A DNA stretch of 64,000 nt from Novosphingobium mathurense. Its GTDB lineage: Bacteria > Pseudomonadota > Alphaproteobacteria > Sphingomonadales > Sphingomonadaceae. Below, in pieces: positions 43,469-54,247 of this stretch. Positions within the stretch are counted from its first letter, which is position 1; each line of letters opens with the position of its first letter. The stretch lies in NCBI RefSeq assembly GCF_900168325.1, contig NZ_FVZE01000004.1, positions 1 to 64,000 of the forward strand, written 5' to 3'. Made by a program: the position numbers and the translations under genes. The notes beneath the pieces were generated by a model, which had not been told where the DNA came from, did not search any database, and saw only the letters and a program-made list of their open reading frames with translations.

Positions 43469-44746
43469 TCAGCGATCTTCTCGTAGGGGTGGCATTGCGA
43501 GCCCGCGGAGGAACAGTCTTGCGCATTCGCCGGAATAGCTGTCGCGCTGCGCGGGTTCGGGAACGGTCGTGAGTGTCAGGAAGCGTGCTGCGAATGTCGC
43601 CAGGACGTAAAAGGCTCTTATCGCCGCCGAATTCGGCTTTGGCAGGCCGTGTGTTTCCAGCAGCGACGTCAGCGCCCTGCCAGCGACGGCAACCCGCACG
43701 TCGTAAAAGCGGGCGGCAAGGTCCGGGACGAGATCGCTCTCCTGGATCAGGAGGCGATGAAGCGCAATGTTCTGAGGCATGAGATGCCAGTCGAGGACCT
43801 GCCTGGCGAGCGCTGCGAGCGCGGTCTGCGCATCGCCAGCCAACTTCACCTGCAATGTGACCTGGCTGGTCGTGTGGATCTCGCGTTCGACGACATGGCG
43901 CAGGAGGTTCTCCTTGCTACTGAAATGCCGGTATACGGTAGCCGTGCTGGACTGCGCGGCAGAGGCAGCCCGGTTGATCTTGGCAGCCGGAAAGCCACGC
44001 TCGAGAAACTCGGCCAGCACGGCGTCCATCAGGCGTTGGACCTTTTCGGGAGAAAGCCGGACGGCAACTTTGCTCTCGATCGCTGGGGGCAGAGGCGCAT
44101 CCGTCAGGTTCGCAAGATCCATGTCGTCGATTGCGGCCATGCCTGCATAGCCGTGCAGAAACAGCCCGATCGCGGACCGGACGATTGCCTGGCGCGCTCT
44201 TTCTGCGGATAGCGGCGTTCCCAGGAAGTATCGGCTGCCTTGGATCGCGAGGCCGCCGAAACGGCTTGCAGTCAGTAGCGGGTCGGCCTGCTGTAGGGTG
44301 CCGTTGTCCATCAGCGTTTCGAGGTAGTCGGCCAACTTTCGCGACCTGGCGATGCGGTCTTCGTGGAGTTCGTCGGCCAGTTCGGGAAAATGGGTGGCGG
44401 CGACGATGCTGGCCCGGAACAGGCCGAAGTTGACGGCGTCGGCAAAGCCCCTGAAAAGACCTTCGCCGAACTCGGACAAAGTCTGCTCGACGTTCGTCGA
44501 AGGCTCGACGAATGCAAGCCTGGAGCGGCCCATGTCGAGCGCGTCGCGAACGGCGGCCTCGAACAGCGCCTGCTTGTTCGGGAACAGTTCGTAGATGCTT
44601 TGTTTGCTCATGCGGGCAACGGCGGCGATCTGATCGACGCTCGTTCGTTCGAAGCCGATTTCGAGGAACACTTCGCCTGCCGCCTTCAGGATCCTTGCGC
44701 GGCTCGCCGTCAGCCTGTCGGACTTGCGATCATGATTTTCATTCAT
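43469..44746 (-). CDS. Tandem TetR regulator (two TetR-type units in one chain)
   Basis: A 425-residue protein with two complete TetR-type halves. The first helix-turn-helix is TSVDQIAAVARMSKQSIYELFPNKQALF; the second, near residue 255, is FPAAKINRAASAAQSSTATVYRHFSSKENLL (cores shown; each is followed by a ligand-binding helical domain of about 130 residues). The gene sits between two arylsulfatase genes on one strand and is likely coexpressed with them. An intramolecular dimer could bind the inverted repeat upstream of the second sulfatase. The start follows the first conserved residues of the family. Confidence 0.85.
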   Translation of the reverse strand: MNENHDRKSDRLTASRARILKAAGEVFLEIGFERTSVDQIAAVARMSKQSIYELFPNKQALFEAAVRDALDMGRSRLAFVEPSTNVEQTLSEFGEGLFRGFADAVNFGLFRASIVAATHFPELADELHEDRIARSRKLADYLETLMDNGTLQQADPLLTASRFGGLAIQGSRYFLGTPLSAERARQAIVRSAIGLFLHGYAGMAAIDDMDLANLTDAPLPPAIESKVAVRLSPEKVQRLMDAVLAEFLERGFPAAKINRAASAAQSSTATVYRHFSSKENLLRHVVEREIHTTSQVTLQVKLAGDAQTALAALARQVLDWHLMPQNIALHRLLIQESDLVPDLAARFYDVRVAVAGRALTSLLETHGLPKPNSAAIRAFYVLATFAARFLTLTTVPEPAQRDSYSGECARLFLRGLAMPPLREDR

Positions 44747-44780
44747 GAGCCGGGTCCTAGCAATGAAACTGTCCCGTGCG

Positions 44781-47138
<2,358 letters not shown>

Positions 47139-47168
47139 GTGTTCTTCCTCTCCCCTTATTGGCCAGTC

Positions 47169-47189
47169 TGTACGATATAGTTTCGTACA
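47169..47189. promoter_or_regulatory. Inverted repeat upstream of the sulfatase operon (probable TetR operator)
   Basis: TGTACG and CGTACA flank a nine-base spacer, 31 bases before the sulfatase start. The symmetry and position are those of a TetR-family operator. The tandem TetR encoded next door is the natural candidate to bind it. Confidence 0.65.
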
Positions 47190-47320
47190 AATCAACAGGT
47201 GCATTTTTGGGGAGGAGGGAGGATCGCGATGCTGTGAAAGGAGTTCGTCTTATCGGGGCGGTTAATCGGGTGTCACGGTGCGAACCGCTTTGTTAAGCTG
47301 GCATGGACGGAGACAGGAGA

Positions 47321-47510
47321 ATGGCCTTGAAGGTCGCGGTGTTCAGCACGCACGCCTATGACCGCGAATTCCTCGATCTGGCTAAAGCCGGAGCAGGGCG
47401 ACACGATTTTTACCTATCTGGAAGCCAAGCCGGACCCGAGGTCGGCCGTCCTCGCTGCCGGGCATGAGGCCAATTGCGCTTTCGTCAACGGTCACCTCGA
47501 TAAGGATCTA
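47321..47510 (+). pseudogene. ldhA: 5' remnant of a D-lactate dehydrogenase gene, frameshifted and truncated
   Basis: The first 20 codons read MALKVAVFSTHAYDREFLDL, matching the start of bacterial LdhA. The frame then shifts by one base near 47375-47385, after which the expected continuation GDTIFTYLEAKPDPRSAVLA ... CAFVNGHLDKD appears in another frame. The rest of the gene is absent. A GGAGA site precedes the ATG. So only about 60 codons of a 330-codon gene survive, with an indel. Confidence 0.75.
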
Positions 47511-47544
47511 TCGCAGGCGTTTGGGGCCAATGAAACAAGGCCCG

Positions 47545-47703
47545 CGCGGTTGTCGCAATGCCTGCTGGAACGTGAAGTCCCGCATTGCCGAGGCGCTGCA
47601 CGATCTCGCCGAGCGAGGCATTCTTGCCGCCAACGTTCGCCACGTCTGCGATCGCGATCTCTTCGTACCAGAGAATAACGGGTTTCGGTTCCGCTTCGGT
47701 CAC
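47545..47703 (-). pseudogene. ppsA: 5' remnant of a phosphoenolpyruvate synthase gene
   Basis: About 53 codons match the N terminus of PpsA: ILWYEEIAIADVANVGGKNASLGE and then HVPAGIATTA. After that the match stops and the strand carries the other remnant. The full gene should be near 800 codons. It points toward the ldhA remnant, which suggests one deletion removed the bodies of both genes. Confidence 0.75.
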
Positions 47704-48319
47704 AGCCCTAACCCCACAGCCGTCAGGGTGCAGGCTCCCTTACAATTGCGGGCGCCGCCAGATCATAGTGCACCATTTTGCCCCATTGCATTTGAAGCTG
47801 AAGTTGACGTTGCCGCTGTCAATTGCGTCGCGAGATGCATTGCCGTTCGCGGGAACGCCGCCCTGGGTGAGTGACTATGGCACAAGCGAATTGACCGCCG
47901 GTGTGGATGGGGTCCAATCCGTTATGGACAGTTCTGTTCTGAATGGCCTGCCTTAATGGAGACATGTATAAGACTGGGTGGATTGCCGGGGCTCATCGGG
48001 TTGGCTTGCGCCAGAGCGTTCAGAGATTCGCCCTATCGATCCGCCTGCGTCGGACACCTTGGGCGGCCTGTTCAATCATAAGCGTGTCGTTCGTCGAAAG
48101 GAACGAGCCGCGGTCGACCGCCTGAAGCGCATGCATCGTCCGGGACGGAGGCTTGATGCCGTGGGTTGGACCGCACAGGTCCCGACGCGGAATATCCTTC
48201 TATGGGGGGATGATCTTCGGCATGAAGGACCGTGTGGATCGAAAACACGCTATCCTACACCTTGCGACTGCAATCACGATGGATGGTGGCAATTGAAAGT
48301 TGAAGATTGAGGTCAGCAT
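47704..48319. other. Intergenic zone, probably decayed sequence
   Basis: About 615 bases before the DUF1624-type gene. Short frames exist on both strands, but I recognise none, and none has a good ribosome-binding site. Codon use looks partly coding-like around 47750-47930, consistent with further gene decay next to the two remnants. Confidence 0.4.
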
Positions 48320-49525
48320 ATGGCGGGTAGCATTTCAATCCCATCCGGAGCGGTCGGTAATGTCTCGCAAAGTCGGGCCAAGCCGGTGGTTAGCGCAAGG
48401 CTAGCCAATATTGACGCATTGCGCGGATTCGTAATGGTTCTGATGCTGCTGGATCACCTTCGCGAGACCTGGTTCGTGAATTATGCGGTCACGGATCCGA
48501 TCAATGCGACCACCATCTTGCCTGCCATCGGATTTGCCCGCTTTGCGGCGAGTTTCTGCGCACCGATTTTCGTCGCTCTGACAGGGCTTGGCGTATATCT
48601 GTTCAGCGTTCACCATACGGTGGAAGAGACCACAAGTTATCTGCTGAAGCGCGGCTTTCTGCTGATTGCGATCGAGCTTCTCTACCTTTCGCCGCTGTAT
48701 TGGGGGATCGTGCCACAGCCGACTTTCTGGCTGCAGGTTATCTGGTGCATCGGTCTGTGCATGATTGCACTGTCCGTCTTGATGCGACTGCCGCGCCCCG
48801 CGCTGATTGCTTTCGGATTGATTGTGCTCTGCTTGCACAATTTGCTCGATCCGATCCAGATGACGCAGGGCGACGCCTTGTTCCCCCTCTGGGCTATCCT
48901 GCACCAGCGGGACGTGATCGCACTTCCCTTGGGTTTTGTTGCCAAGACAACCTATCCCATTCTGCCATGGCTGGGTGTGATCTCGCTCGGCTTCGGAATC
49001 GGTCCGTGGTTCCGCTCCGATACGGCGCCTGAAGTCCGGCAGCGGCGTCTGCTCCTGTTGGGCTTCGGCCTGATTGCAGCCTTCATCGTGCTGCGTCTTA
49101 TCAACGTCTATGGCGACAAGCCCTGGTTTGTCGTCGAAGGTGATCCTGTCCGCAGCCTCATCAGCTTCATTTCACTGACCAAGTACCCACCGTCGTTGCT
49201 CTTCCTTTTGCCGACGCTTGGAGGCGGCGCGCTCCTGCTCGTCCTGTTCGAGCAGATCAACAATTCACGGCTGGTAGCTGCCCTTGCGGTCTTTGGTGGC
49301 GCCCCCATGTTCTTCTACCTGCTTCACCTCACGGTCTTGCGCATCCTGTACCACAGCGCGCTGGCGATCTGGGGGCCGAACCAGGGGCAGTTCTACATGT
49401 TCGACAATTATAACTGGGTGCTGGTCTGGTACGTCGCGATGATCGTACCGCTCTACATTCCGACTGCCTGGTATTCGCGCCTGAAGCGGCGTCGCAAGGA
49501 CATCGCCTGGCTCAAATATTTCTAG
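48320..49525 (+). CDS. DUF1624 / heparan-alpha-glucosaminide N-acetyltransferase-like membrane protein
   Basis: A 401-residue membrane protein with about ten hydrophobic segments. The N-terminal motif RLANIDALRGFVMVLMLLDH, with its conserved His in the first helix, is that of the DUF1624 family, distantly related to HGSNAT, a transmembrane acetyltransferase. Bacterial members are of uncertain function. The gene stands alone, with a weak ribosome-binding site and a short gap to the decayed zone upstream. Confidence 0.85.
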   Translation: MAGSISIPSGAVGNVSQSRAKPVVSARLANIDALRGFVMVLMLLDHLRETWFVNYAVTDPINATTILPAIGFARFAASFCAPIFVALTGLGVYLFSVHHTVEETTSYLLKRGFLLIAIELLYLSPLYWGIVPQPTFWLQVIWCIGLCMIALSVLMRLPRPALIAFGLIVLCLHNLLDPIQMTQGDALFPLWAILHQRDVIALPLGFVAKTTYPILPWLGVISLGFGIGPWFRSDTAPEVRQRRLLLLGFGLIAAFIVLRLINVYGDKPWFVVEGDPVRSLISFISLTKYPPSLLFLLPTLGGGALLLVLFEQINNSRLVAALAVFGGAPMFFYLLHLTVLRILYHSALAIWGPNQGQFYMFDNYNWVLVWYVAMIVPLYIPTAWYSRLKRRRKDIAWLKYF

Positions 49526-49737
49526 GTCCGGCAGCGGCCTGGGGCTCCCTGTGAGTTCCAGGCTGTCGACAGACGTTGCAGACAACCGGGGCGCCGCTCA
49601 AGGCTTCCCAACCGATCGGGGGCAAGTGGATCCATTTGCCCCCGATTGCTTGACTCAGCTGTCATCGTTCAGTCTGCCGGGAGTGAGATTTGGCCGGCAG
49701 TGCGGCTATTCTGTCTTCTTTCGAACTTTATCCGGTG

Positions 49738-50187
49738 TCAGGCCATCCGGATCAGTCTTACCAGCGTTTCATCGAGGCTCGAGAGGTATCGTGACCGATC
49801 GGCGTTGCTGAACGGAGGCGCTCCACCGAGGTTCTCGCCCCCGGCGCGCAGGTCGGCCATGATCGCTCGCATTGCGATGGCGCTGCCAATCGACGAACTG
49901 GTGAAGGGCTTGCCGGATGGGGCGAGGACAGTGGCTCCGAGCTTCAGGCATCGGTCGGCCAGCAGGATGTCTGCCGTAATCACCACTGTGGTGGGCGTGG
50001 CGGTCTCGACGATCCAGTCGTCCGCAGCATCGAAAGCGTCGCTGACGATCTTGCGCGATATGAGCGGATCGCGCGGAATGCGGATCGGGCTGTTGCTGAC
50101 TACGACGACCGGGATCTTGTAGCGGGCGGCAACCTTGTAGGTCTCGTCCTTCACGGGGCAAGCGTCGGCGTCGATCAGAATCTGCAT
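49738..50187 (-). CDS. YaiI/YqxD-family protein (UPF0178)
   Basis: A 149-residue protein of the YaiI/YqxD family, seen from MQILIDADACPVKDETYKVA, NSPIRIPRDPLI and the late GSAIAMRAIMADLRAGGENLGGAPPF. The PIN-like fold and acidic cluster suggest nuclease-type chemistry, but the function is not established. The start follows GGGAGG; the ATG one codon earlier is also possible. It is the last gene of the minus strand before the convergent membrane-protein gene. Confidence 0.9.
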   Translation of the reverse strand: MQILIDADACPVKDETYKVAARYKIPVVVVSNSPIRIPRDPLISRKIVSDAFDAADDWIVETATPTTVVITADILLADRCLKLGATVLAPSGKPFTSSSIGSAIAMRAIMADLRAGGENLGGAPPFSNADRSRYLSSLDETLVRLIRMA

Positions 50188-50296
50188 CATGCCCTCCCAT
50201 AGCGGCTCTGCGCGCAAATGACGAACCGGAGCTTGGCAGGATCCCGGACATGAGGAAGCGCCTGCCGCATAGACGTCGGGCCCCTGGTGATCGATC

Positions 50297-50932
50297 TTAG
50301 CCGGAGATCTTGTCGGCGGCCCATTTCGCATAGGTCGGGCGCGTCATCTGGAACAGATCTGTTGTACGCGCATACCATCCGGCGCCGTGTACGCGCGCAA
50401 TGAGGCCCATTTCGAGAGTATCGACATGCAGTTTCTCCGCGTCGATGAAGGTATCGGCGATGTGGAACCGCAGCACTTCGCCAAGTGCAATAGTGGTTTG
50501 GCCCGCTTCGATGCTCTGATAGAGTCGGCATTCCATCGCTACAGGCGCGGTTGCGATGCGCGGGGGGGCGATTTGGGTCGAAGCCAGAGTCTCAAGACCA
50601 GCCGCTTCCAGTTCGTCAAACTCGGGAGGAGCGTCGATGCACGTAAAATTCATCGCCGCGCTATCGGCTTCGGATACGAGATTGACGACGAACTCTTCCG
50701 TTTCCAGAATGTTGGCGGCGCTGTCCTTGTGGCTGCCATCCGGACGACGCATCATGCCCAGAACGATGAGCGGCGGTTCGGCGCTCATCATGTTGAAGAA
50801 ACTGTAGGGTGCAGCATTTCGCACACCCATGCCTGACACCGTCGTAACCCATGCAATGGGGCGCGGCGTAATGCTGGAGCTCATCAACTTGTAGCGATCG
50901 GGCCCCGGGACATTTGAAAAATCGAATTCCAT
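50297..50932 (-). CDS. Flavin reductase-like (FMN-binding split-barrel) protein
   Basis: A 211-residue protein of the flavin reductase/NTA-monooxygenase component B type. Visible motifs are MSSSITPRPIAWVTTVSGMG, NAAPYSFFNMMSAEPPLIVL and the later ALGEVLRFHIADTFID. It would supply reduced FMN to a monooxygenase. Two local clients are possible: the LLM oxidoreductase far upstream and an unseen monooxygenase acting on an indolic compound. The gene starts six bases after the nitrilase stop, so the two are cotranscribed. Confidence 0.85.
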   Translation of the reverse strand: MEFDFSNVPGPDRYKLMSSSITPRPIAWVTTVSGMGVRNAAPYSFFNMMSAEPPLIVLGMMRRPDGSHKDSAANILETEEFVVNLVSEADSAAMNFTCIDAPPEFDELEAAGLETLASTQIAPPRIATAPVAMECRLYQSIEAGQTTIALGEVLRFHIADTFIDAEKLHVDTLEMGLIARVHGAGWYARTTDLFQMTRPTYAKWAADKISG

Positions 50933-50938
50933 TCCTGC

Positions 50939-51874
50939 TTACTCTCCGGAGCGGGTGACCGCGCGACGCGGCGCGACATTGACCTTGAGTTCGAACACGT
51001 CCGGGCGGGCGTAATGCCCGACGACGTCGAAGTCATATTTGCCCCGCACGACCTGCACGGGATCGATATCGGCGTAAAGGATCGTTTCACCTGTAAAGTC
51101 GGGTCCGGCAAGCACCTGACCGAGCGGATCCACGATCATCGATCCCCCGCGCAGAAGGACCGATTCCGGATCGTTTCCCAAGGCGCAGTCATAATCTGCC
51201 GGATACGCACCGCGCGTCACATGCTGGCATGCGGACAGCACGAAGCACCTGCCTTCGAGCGCCACGTGCTGCATCGAGGAGGCCCAGCTATCGCGATCAT
51301 CTGCGGTTGGCGCGCAGTAGATGGTGATGCCCTGATCGTACATGGCCATTCGCATCATCGGCATGTAGTTTTCCCAGCAGATGACCGCACCGACCTTGCC
51401 GAAAGGCGTATCGAAGACCGGAAGGGTCGAACCGTCTCCGAAGCCCCAGATCAGCCGTTCCGCCCCGGTCGGCATGAGCTTGCGATGTTTCCCGACAAGC
51501 CCCTTGTCCCCATCGAAGAACAGCGCCGTACAATAGACGGTGCCGCCATCACGTTCGATCACGCCGATGACCACGAACGCGTCGGTCTGCGCAGTCGCCT
51601 CTGAAATTGCGGCCACTTCCGGGCCATCGAGGTCAATGGCCGCTTCGTGATAGGCGCGATAGTCGTCACGGCCCTGAGGCTTGCGCATGCCAACCGGGGT
51701 GCCGAACGAGGCGCCCTTCGGATAGCCGCCCAGAAATGCCTCGGGGAAGACCATCAGCCTTGCGCCGCCTGCCGCAGCCTCTCGTATCAGGTCTGCGGCC
51801 TTTTCAGCTGCAGCCAAAGAGTCGGTGGGAATCGATGAAGCTTGGACGACGGCGGCCTTGAAAGCCTCTGGCAT
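50939..51874 (-). CDS. Nitrilase (carbon-nitrogen hydrolase)
   Basis: A 311-residue nitrilase that converts a nitrile to a carboxylate. The catalytic triad is E45 (VFPEAFLGG), K132 (KHRKLMPTG) and C166 (VICWENYMPM), as in aryl- and arylacetonitrilases. The downstream-ordered partner is a flavin reductase. In an indole-oriented cluster the substrate could be indole-3-acetonitrile, giving indole-3-acetate; this is inference. The start follows AAGGAG, and a degenerate copy of the MarR-type palindrome lies 58 bases upstream. Confidence 0.9.
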   Translation of the reverse strand: MPEAFKAAVVQASSIPTDSLAAAEKAADLIREAAAGGARLMVFPEAFLGGYPKGASFGTPVGMRKPQGRDDYRAYHEAAIDLDGPEVAAISEATAQTDAFVVIGVIERDGGTVYCTALFFDGDKGLVGKHRKLMPTGAERLIWGFGDGSTLPVFDTPFGKVGAVICWENYMPMMRMAMYDQGITIYCAPTADDRDSWASSMQHVALEGRCFVLSACQHVTRGAYPADYDCALGNDPESVLLRGGSMIVDPLGQVLAGPDFTGETILYADIDPVQVVRGKYDFDVVGHYARPDVFELKVNVAPRRAVTRSGE

Positions 51875-51931
51875 GAAGCGCTCCTTATCCGAGAAAAACG
51901 CAGGGAATCTGCGGTTGGTCTACAGCATAAT

Positions 51932-51947
51932 AGTTGCATTTGACAGT
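51932..51947. promoter_or_regulatory. Degenerate MarR-type operator in nitrilase/dioxygenase divergent promoter
   Basis: AGTTGCATTTGACAGT matches AGTTGCATATGCAACT at 12 of 16 positions, with the left half perfect. It lies in the 120-base gap between the divergent nitrilase and cupin dioxygenase genes, so one site could govern both operons. Confidence 0.5.
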
Positions 51948-51994
51948 TTATTCAATTTATTTTAGGTTTGTAGTAATTCGGCGAGGAGGCATCC

Positions 51995-53122
51995 ATGGTA
52001 AGCCAGAGCTACGACCAGTACCGCGAAGAGATGATCGGCCGCGCAAACGTTGCGGACACACCCGAACTGGTCGCCTATTATCAGCGCCTCCAGCAGCTCG
52101 GCACGGGCGCTTTATGGACCGTTGCCAACAAGATCGAGCCATGGGAACCGGTGTCGACATCGGTGCCTCATATCTGGCGCTACAAGGACCTGCGCGACGA
52201 TGTCATGAAAGCGCTTGACCTGGTGACGCCCGAGCAGGCCGGTCGCCGCGTAGTGTACCTGGAAAACCCTGGCCGCGCCGATGTGGTGGCAGCGGTTGGT
52301 TGGCTCTACTCGGGACTGCAGGTCATGGGGCCCGGAGAACTGGCTTCCAGCCACCGCCATTCCGCGTCGGCGCTGCGCTTCATCATGGAAGGGCAGGGCG
52401 CCTTCACCAATGTTGACGGTCACAGGATGACTCTGGGCGCGAATGACTTCGTGCTGACGCCCAACGGGACGTGGCACGAGCATGGCGTTTCCGAGGATGG
52501 CACGCCGTGCATCTGGCAGGACGGTCTGGACATTCCTCTCATGAACGCGCTGGAAGCGAACTTCTACGAGGTCCATCCCGATCTTCAGCAAGCGGTTTCT
52601 TTCCCGATCGACGATTCTACCGCGACCTGGGCCGGTACCGGGCTCCGTCCGGCGGGCATGGCCTGGTCGAAACCCTATTCGCCGCTGCTCAAATACGAAT
52701 GGGCCCCCACCTACGAGGCCTTGACCAAGTTCGCCCGGGTGACCGATGGCTCGCCATACGACGGTGTGATGATGGAATACGTCAATCCGCATACGGGCGG
52801 ACCGGTCATGCAGACCATCGGTGCGTCGATGCAAATGTTGCGCCCGGGCGAGCGGACCAAGGCTCACCGCCAGACCGGCAGCTTCGTTTACCAGTGTGCC
52901 AAGGGCAGGGGCTGGTCGATCATCAACGGTCAGAGGTTTGACTGGCAGGAACGGGACATTTTCGTGGTTCCCGCCTGGATGTACCATGAGCATGCCAATG
53001 CATCGGACAGTGAAGATGCTTGCCTGTTCACATTCAACGACCTTCCGGTGATGCGCGCGCTGGGCCTTTATCGCGAGGAAGCGCTGGCGGAAAACGACGG
53101 CCATCAACCGGTGCTTTCCTGA
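51995..53122 (+). CDS. Gentisate 1,2-dioxygenase-like ring-cleaving cupin
   Basis: A 375-residue bicupin iron dioxygenase that cleaves an aromatic ring next to a carboxylate. The first cupin has the metal ligands H120, H122 and H161 in SSHRHSASALRF and NGTWHEHG. The second cupin repeats the fold (TGSFVYQCAKGRGWSIING) but with fewer His ligands. Gentisate is the classical substrate; 5-hydroxyanthranilate or salicylate is also possible for this family. It is followed after 46 bases by the FAH-family gene. The sequence upstream is AT-rich and carries the MarR-type half-site. Confidence 0.9.
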   Translation: MVSQSYDQYREEMIGRANVADTPELVAYYQRLQQLGTGALWTVANKIEPWEPVSTSVPHIWRYKDLRDDVMKALDLVTPEQAGRRVVYLENPGRADVVAAVGWLYSGLQVMGPGELASSHRHSASALRFIMEGQGAFTNVDGHRMTLGANDFVLTPNGTWHEHGVSEDGTPCIWQDGLDIPLMNALEANFYEVHPDLQQAVSFPIDDSTATWAGTGLRPAGMAWSKPYSPLLKYEWAPTYEALTKFARVTDGSPYDGVMMEYVNPHTGGPVMQTIGASMQMLRPGERTKAHRQTGSFVYQCAKGRGWSIINGQRFDWQERDIFVVPAWMYHEHANASDSEDACLFTFNDLPVMRALGLYREEALAENDGHQPVLS

Positions 53123-53168
53123 GTATCACCACCCGAAATCCGGAAATTATCTCAACAAGGGAAATCCC

Positions 53169-54092
53169 ATGCGTCTCGTTACCTATCGCGCCCATGTCGA
53201 AGCTGAAGCCCGGCTCGGCGCACTCGTCTCCGGCATTGGCGGCGATTTCGTTCTCGACCTGGAAACCTTCGGCGAGGAAATGGGCGTTCCATTCCCTTCC
53301 ACCATGTTGGAGTTCATCGATCTTGGCCCCCAGGCAGTCGCTATCGCGACCACGCTGATTGAGCAGGCCGACGGTCTGTTCCCGCTTGGTACGGCCATTC
53401 CTTTCGCGAATGTCACTTTGCTGGCGCCTATCCCGCGTCCCCGCAAGAACATCTTCGGTATTGGTCTCAACTACACCGAGCATGTTGCCGAAAGTGCCAA
53501 GTCGCTCGATACGTCCCCGGAATTGCCGCGTCAGCCGGTGATCTTCTCAAAGCCGCCAACGAGCGTGATCGCACCGGGTGAGCCGATCCGCCACAACGGC
53601 GAGATCACGCAGCAACTTGACTGGGAAGTCGAGCTTGCCGCGATTATCGGAACGAAGGCCAAGGGTGTGAGCCGCGAGAATGCGTTGGCCTATGTCTTCG
53701 GCTATACCGTCTGCATCGATATGAGTGCGCGCGACTGTCGGCGTGCCGGCCAGTGGATCTACTCGAAGGGGCAGGACACATACGCTCCGATGGGTCCCGT
53801 GGTCGTTACCGCTGACGAAATTCCCGATCCGCAGACGCTTGACCTCTCGCTGACGGTCAACGGCGTAACCAAGCAGTCGAGCAACACCGCATTCATGCTG
53901 TTCAAGGTCGATGAACTCGTTGCCGACATCTCGAAGGGCATTACCCTTGAGCCCGGCGATATCATCGCGACCGGCACCCCGGCAGGCGTTGGTGCTGGCA
54001 TGGACCCGCAGGAATGGGTCTGGCCGGGAGACGTCATCGAGGCGACTGTCGAGAAGATCGGATCGCTGACGCACTCCATCATAAAAGCCTGA
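53169..54092 (+). CDS. Fumarylacetoacetate hydrolase (FAH)-family protein
   Basis: A 307-residue FAH-family enzyme. The metal-binding core is at DWEVELAAIIGTKAKGVSRE and GYTVCIDMSARD; the late GTPAGVGAGMDP is the family's C-terminal signature. In the gentisate route such proteins isomerise or hydrolyse maleylpyruvate or fumarylpyruvate, and next to the cupin dioxygenase this enzyme should act on the ring-cleavage product. Its message ends at a strong terminator. Confidence 0.9.
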   Translation: MRLVTYRAHVEAEARLGALVSGIGGDFVLDLETFGEEMGVPFPSTMLEFIDLGPQAVAIATTLIEQADGLFPLGTAIPFANVTLLAPIPRPRKNIFGIGLNYTEHVAESAKSLDTSPELPRQPVIFSKPPTSVIAPGEPIRHNGEITQQLDWEVELAAIIGTKAKGVSRENALAYVFGYTVCIDMSARDCRRAGQWIYSKGQDTYAPMGPVVVTADEIPDPQTLDLSLTVNGVTKQSSNTAFMLFKVDELVADISKGITLEPGDIIATGTPAGVGAGMDPQEWVWPGDVIEATVEKIGSLTHSIIKA

Positions 54093-54139
54093 TTTTACGA
54101 GCTTCCATATGGAAGAATGACCACTCTCACCAACTTCAA

Positions 54140-54164
54140 GGGGCCTTGCGAGGCCCCTTTTTTT
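54140..54164 (+). terminator. Strong rho-independent terminator after the FAH gene
   Basis: GGGGCC pairs with GGCCCC around a six-base loop and is followed by seven T residues. It ends the cupin/FAH operon. Confidence 0.9.
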
Positions 54165-54190
54165 GTCTGCAAACGGCTAGGCGAACAACA

Positions 54191-54219
54191 AAAGGCCGCC
54201 TCGTGGAGAGGCGGCCTTT
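54191..54219 (-). terminator. Terminator for the thioesterase/MarR transcript
   Basis: AAAGGCCGCCTC pairs with GAGGCGGCCTTT around a five-base loop. Read on the minus strand it is followed by a T-rich tract. It lies just beyond the thioesterase stop, so two convergent terminators stand side by side. Confidence 0.85.
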
Positions 54220-54247
54220 GTCTCGTGCCACGTTAGCCAGGATGGAT

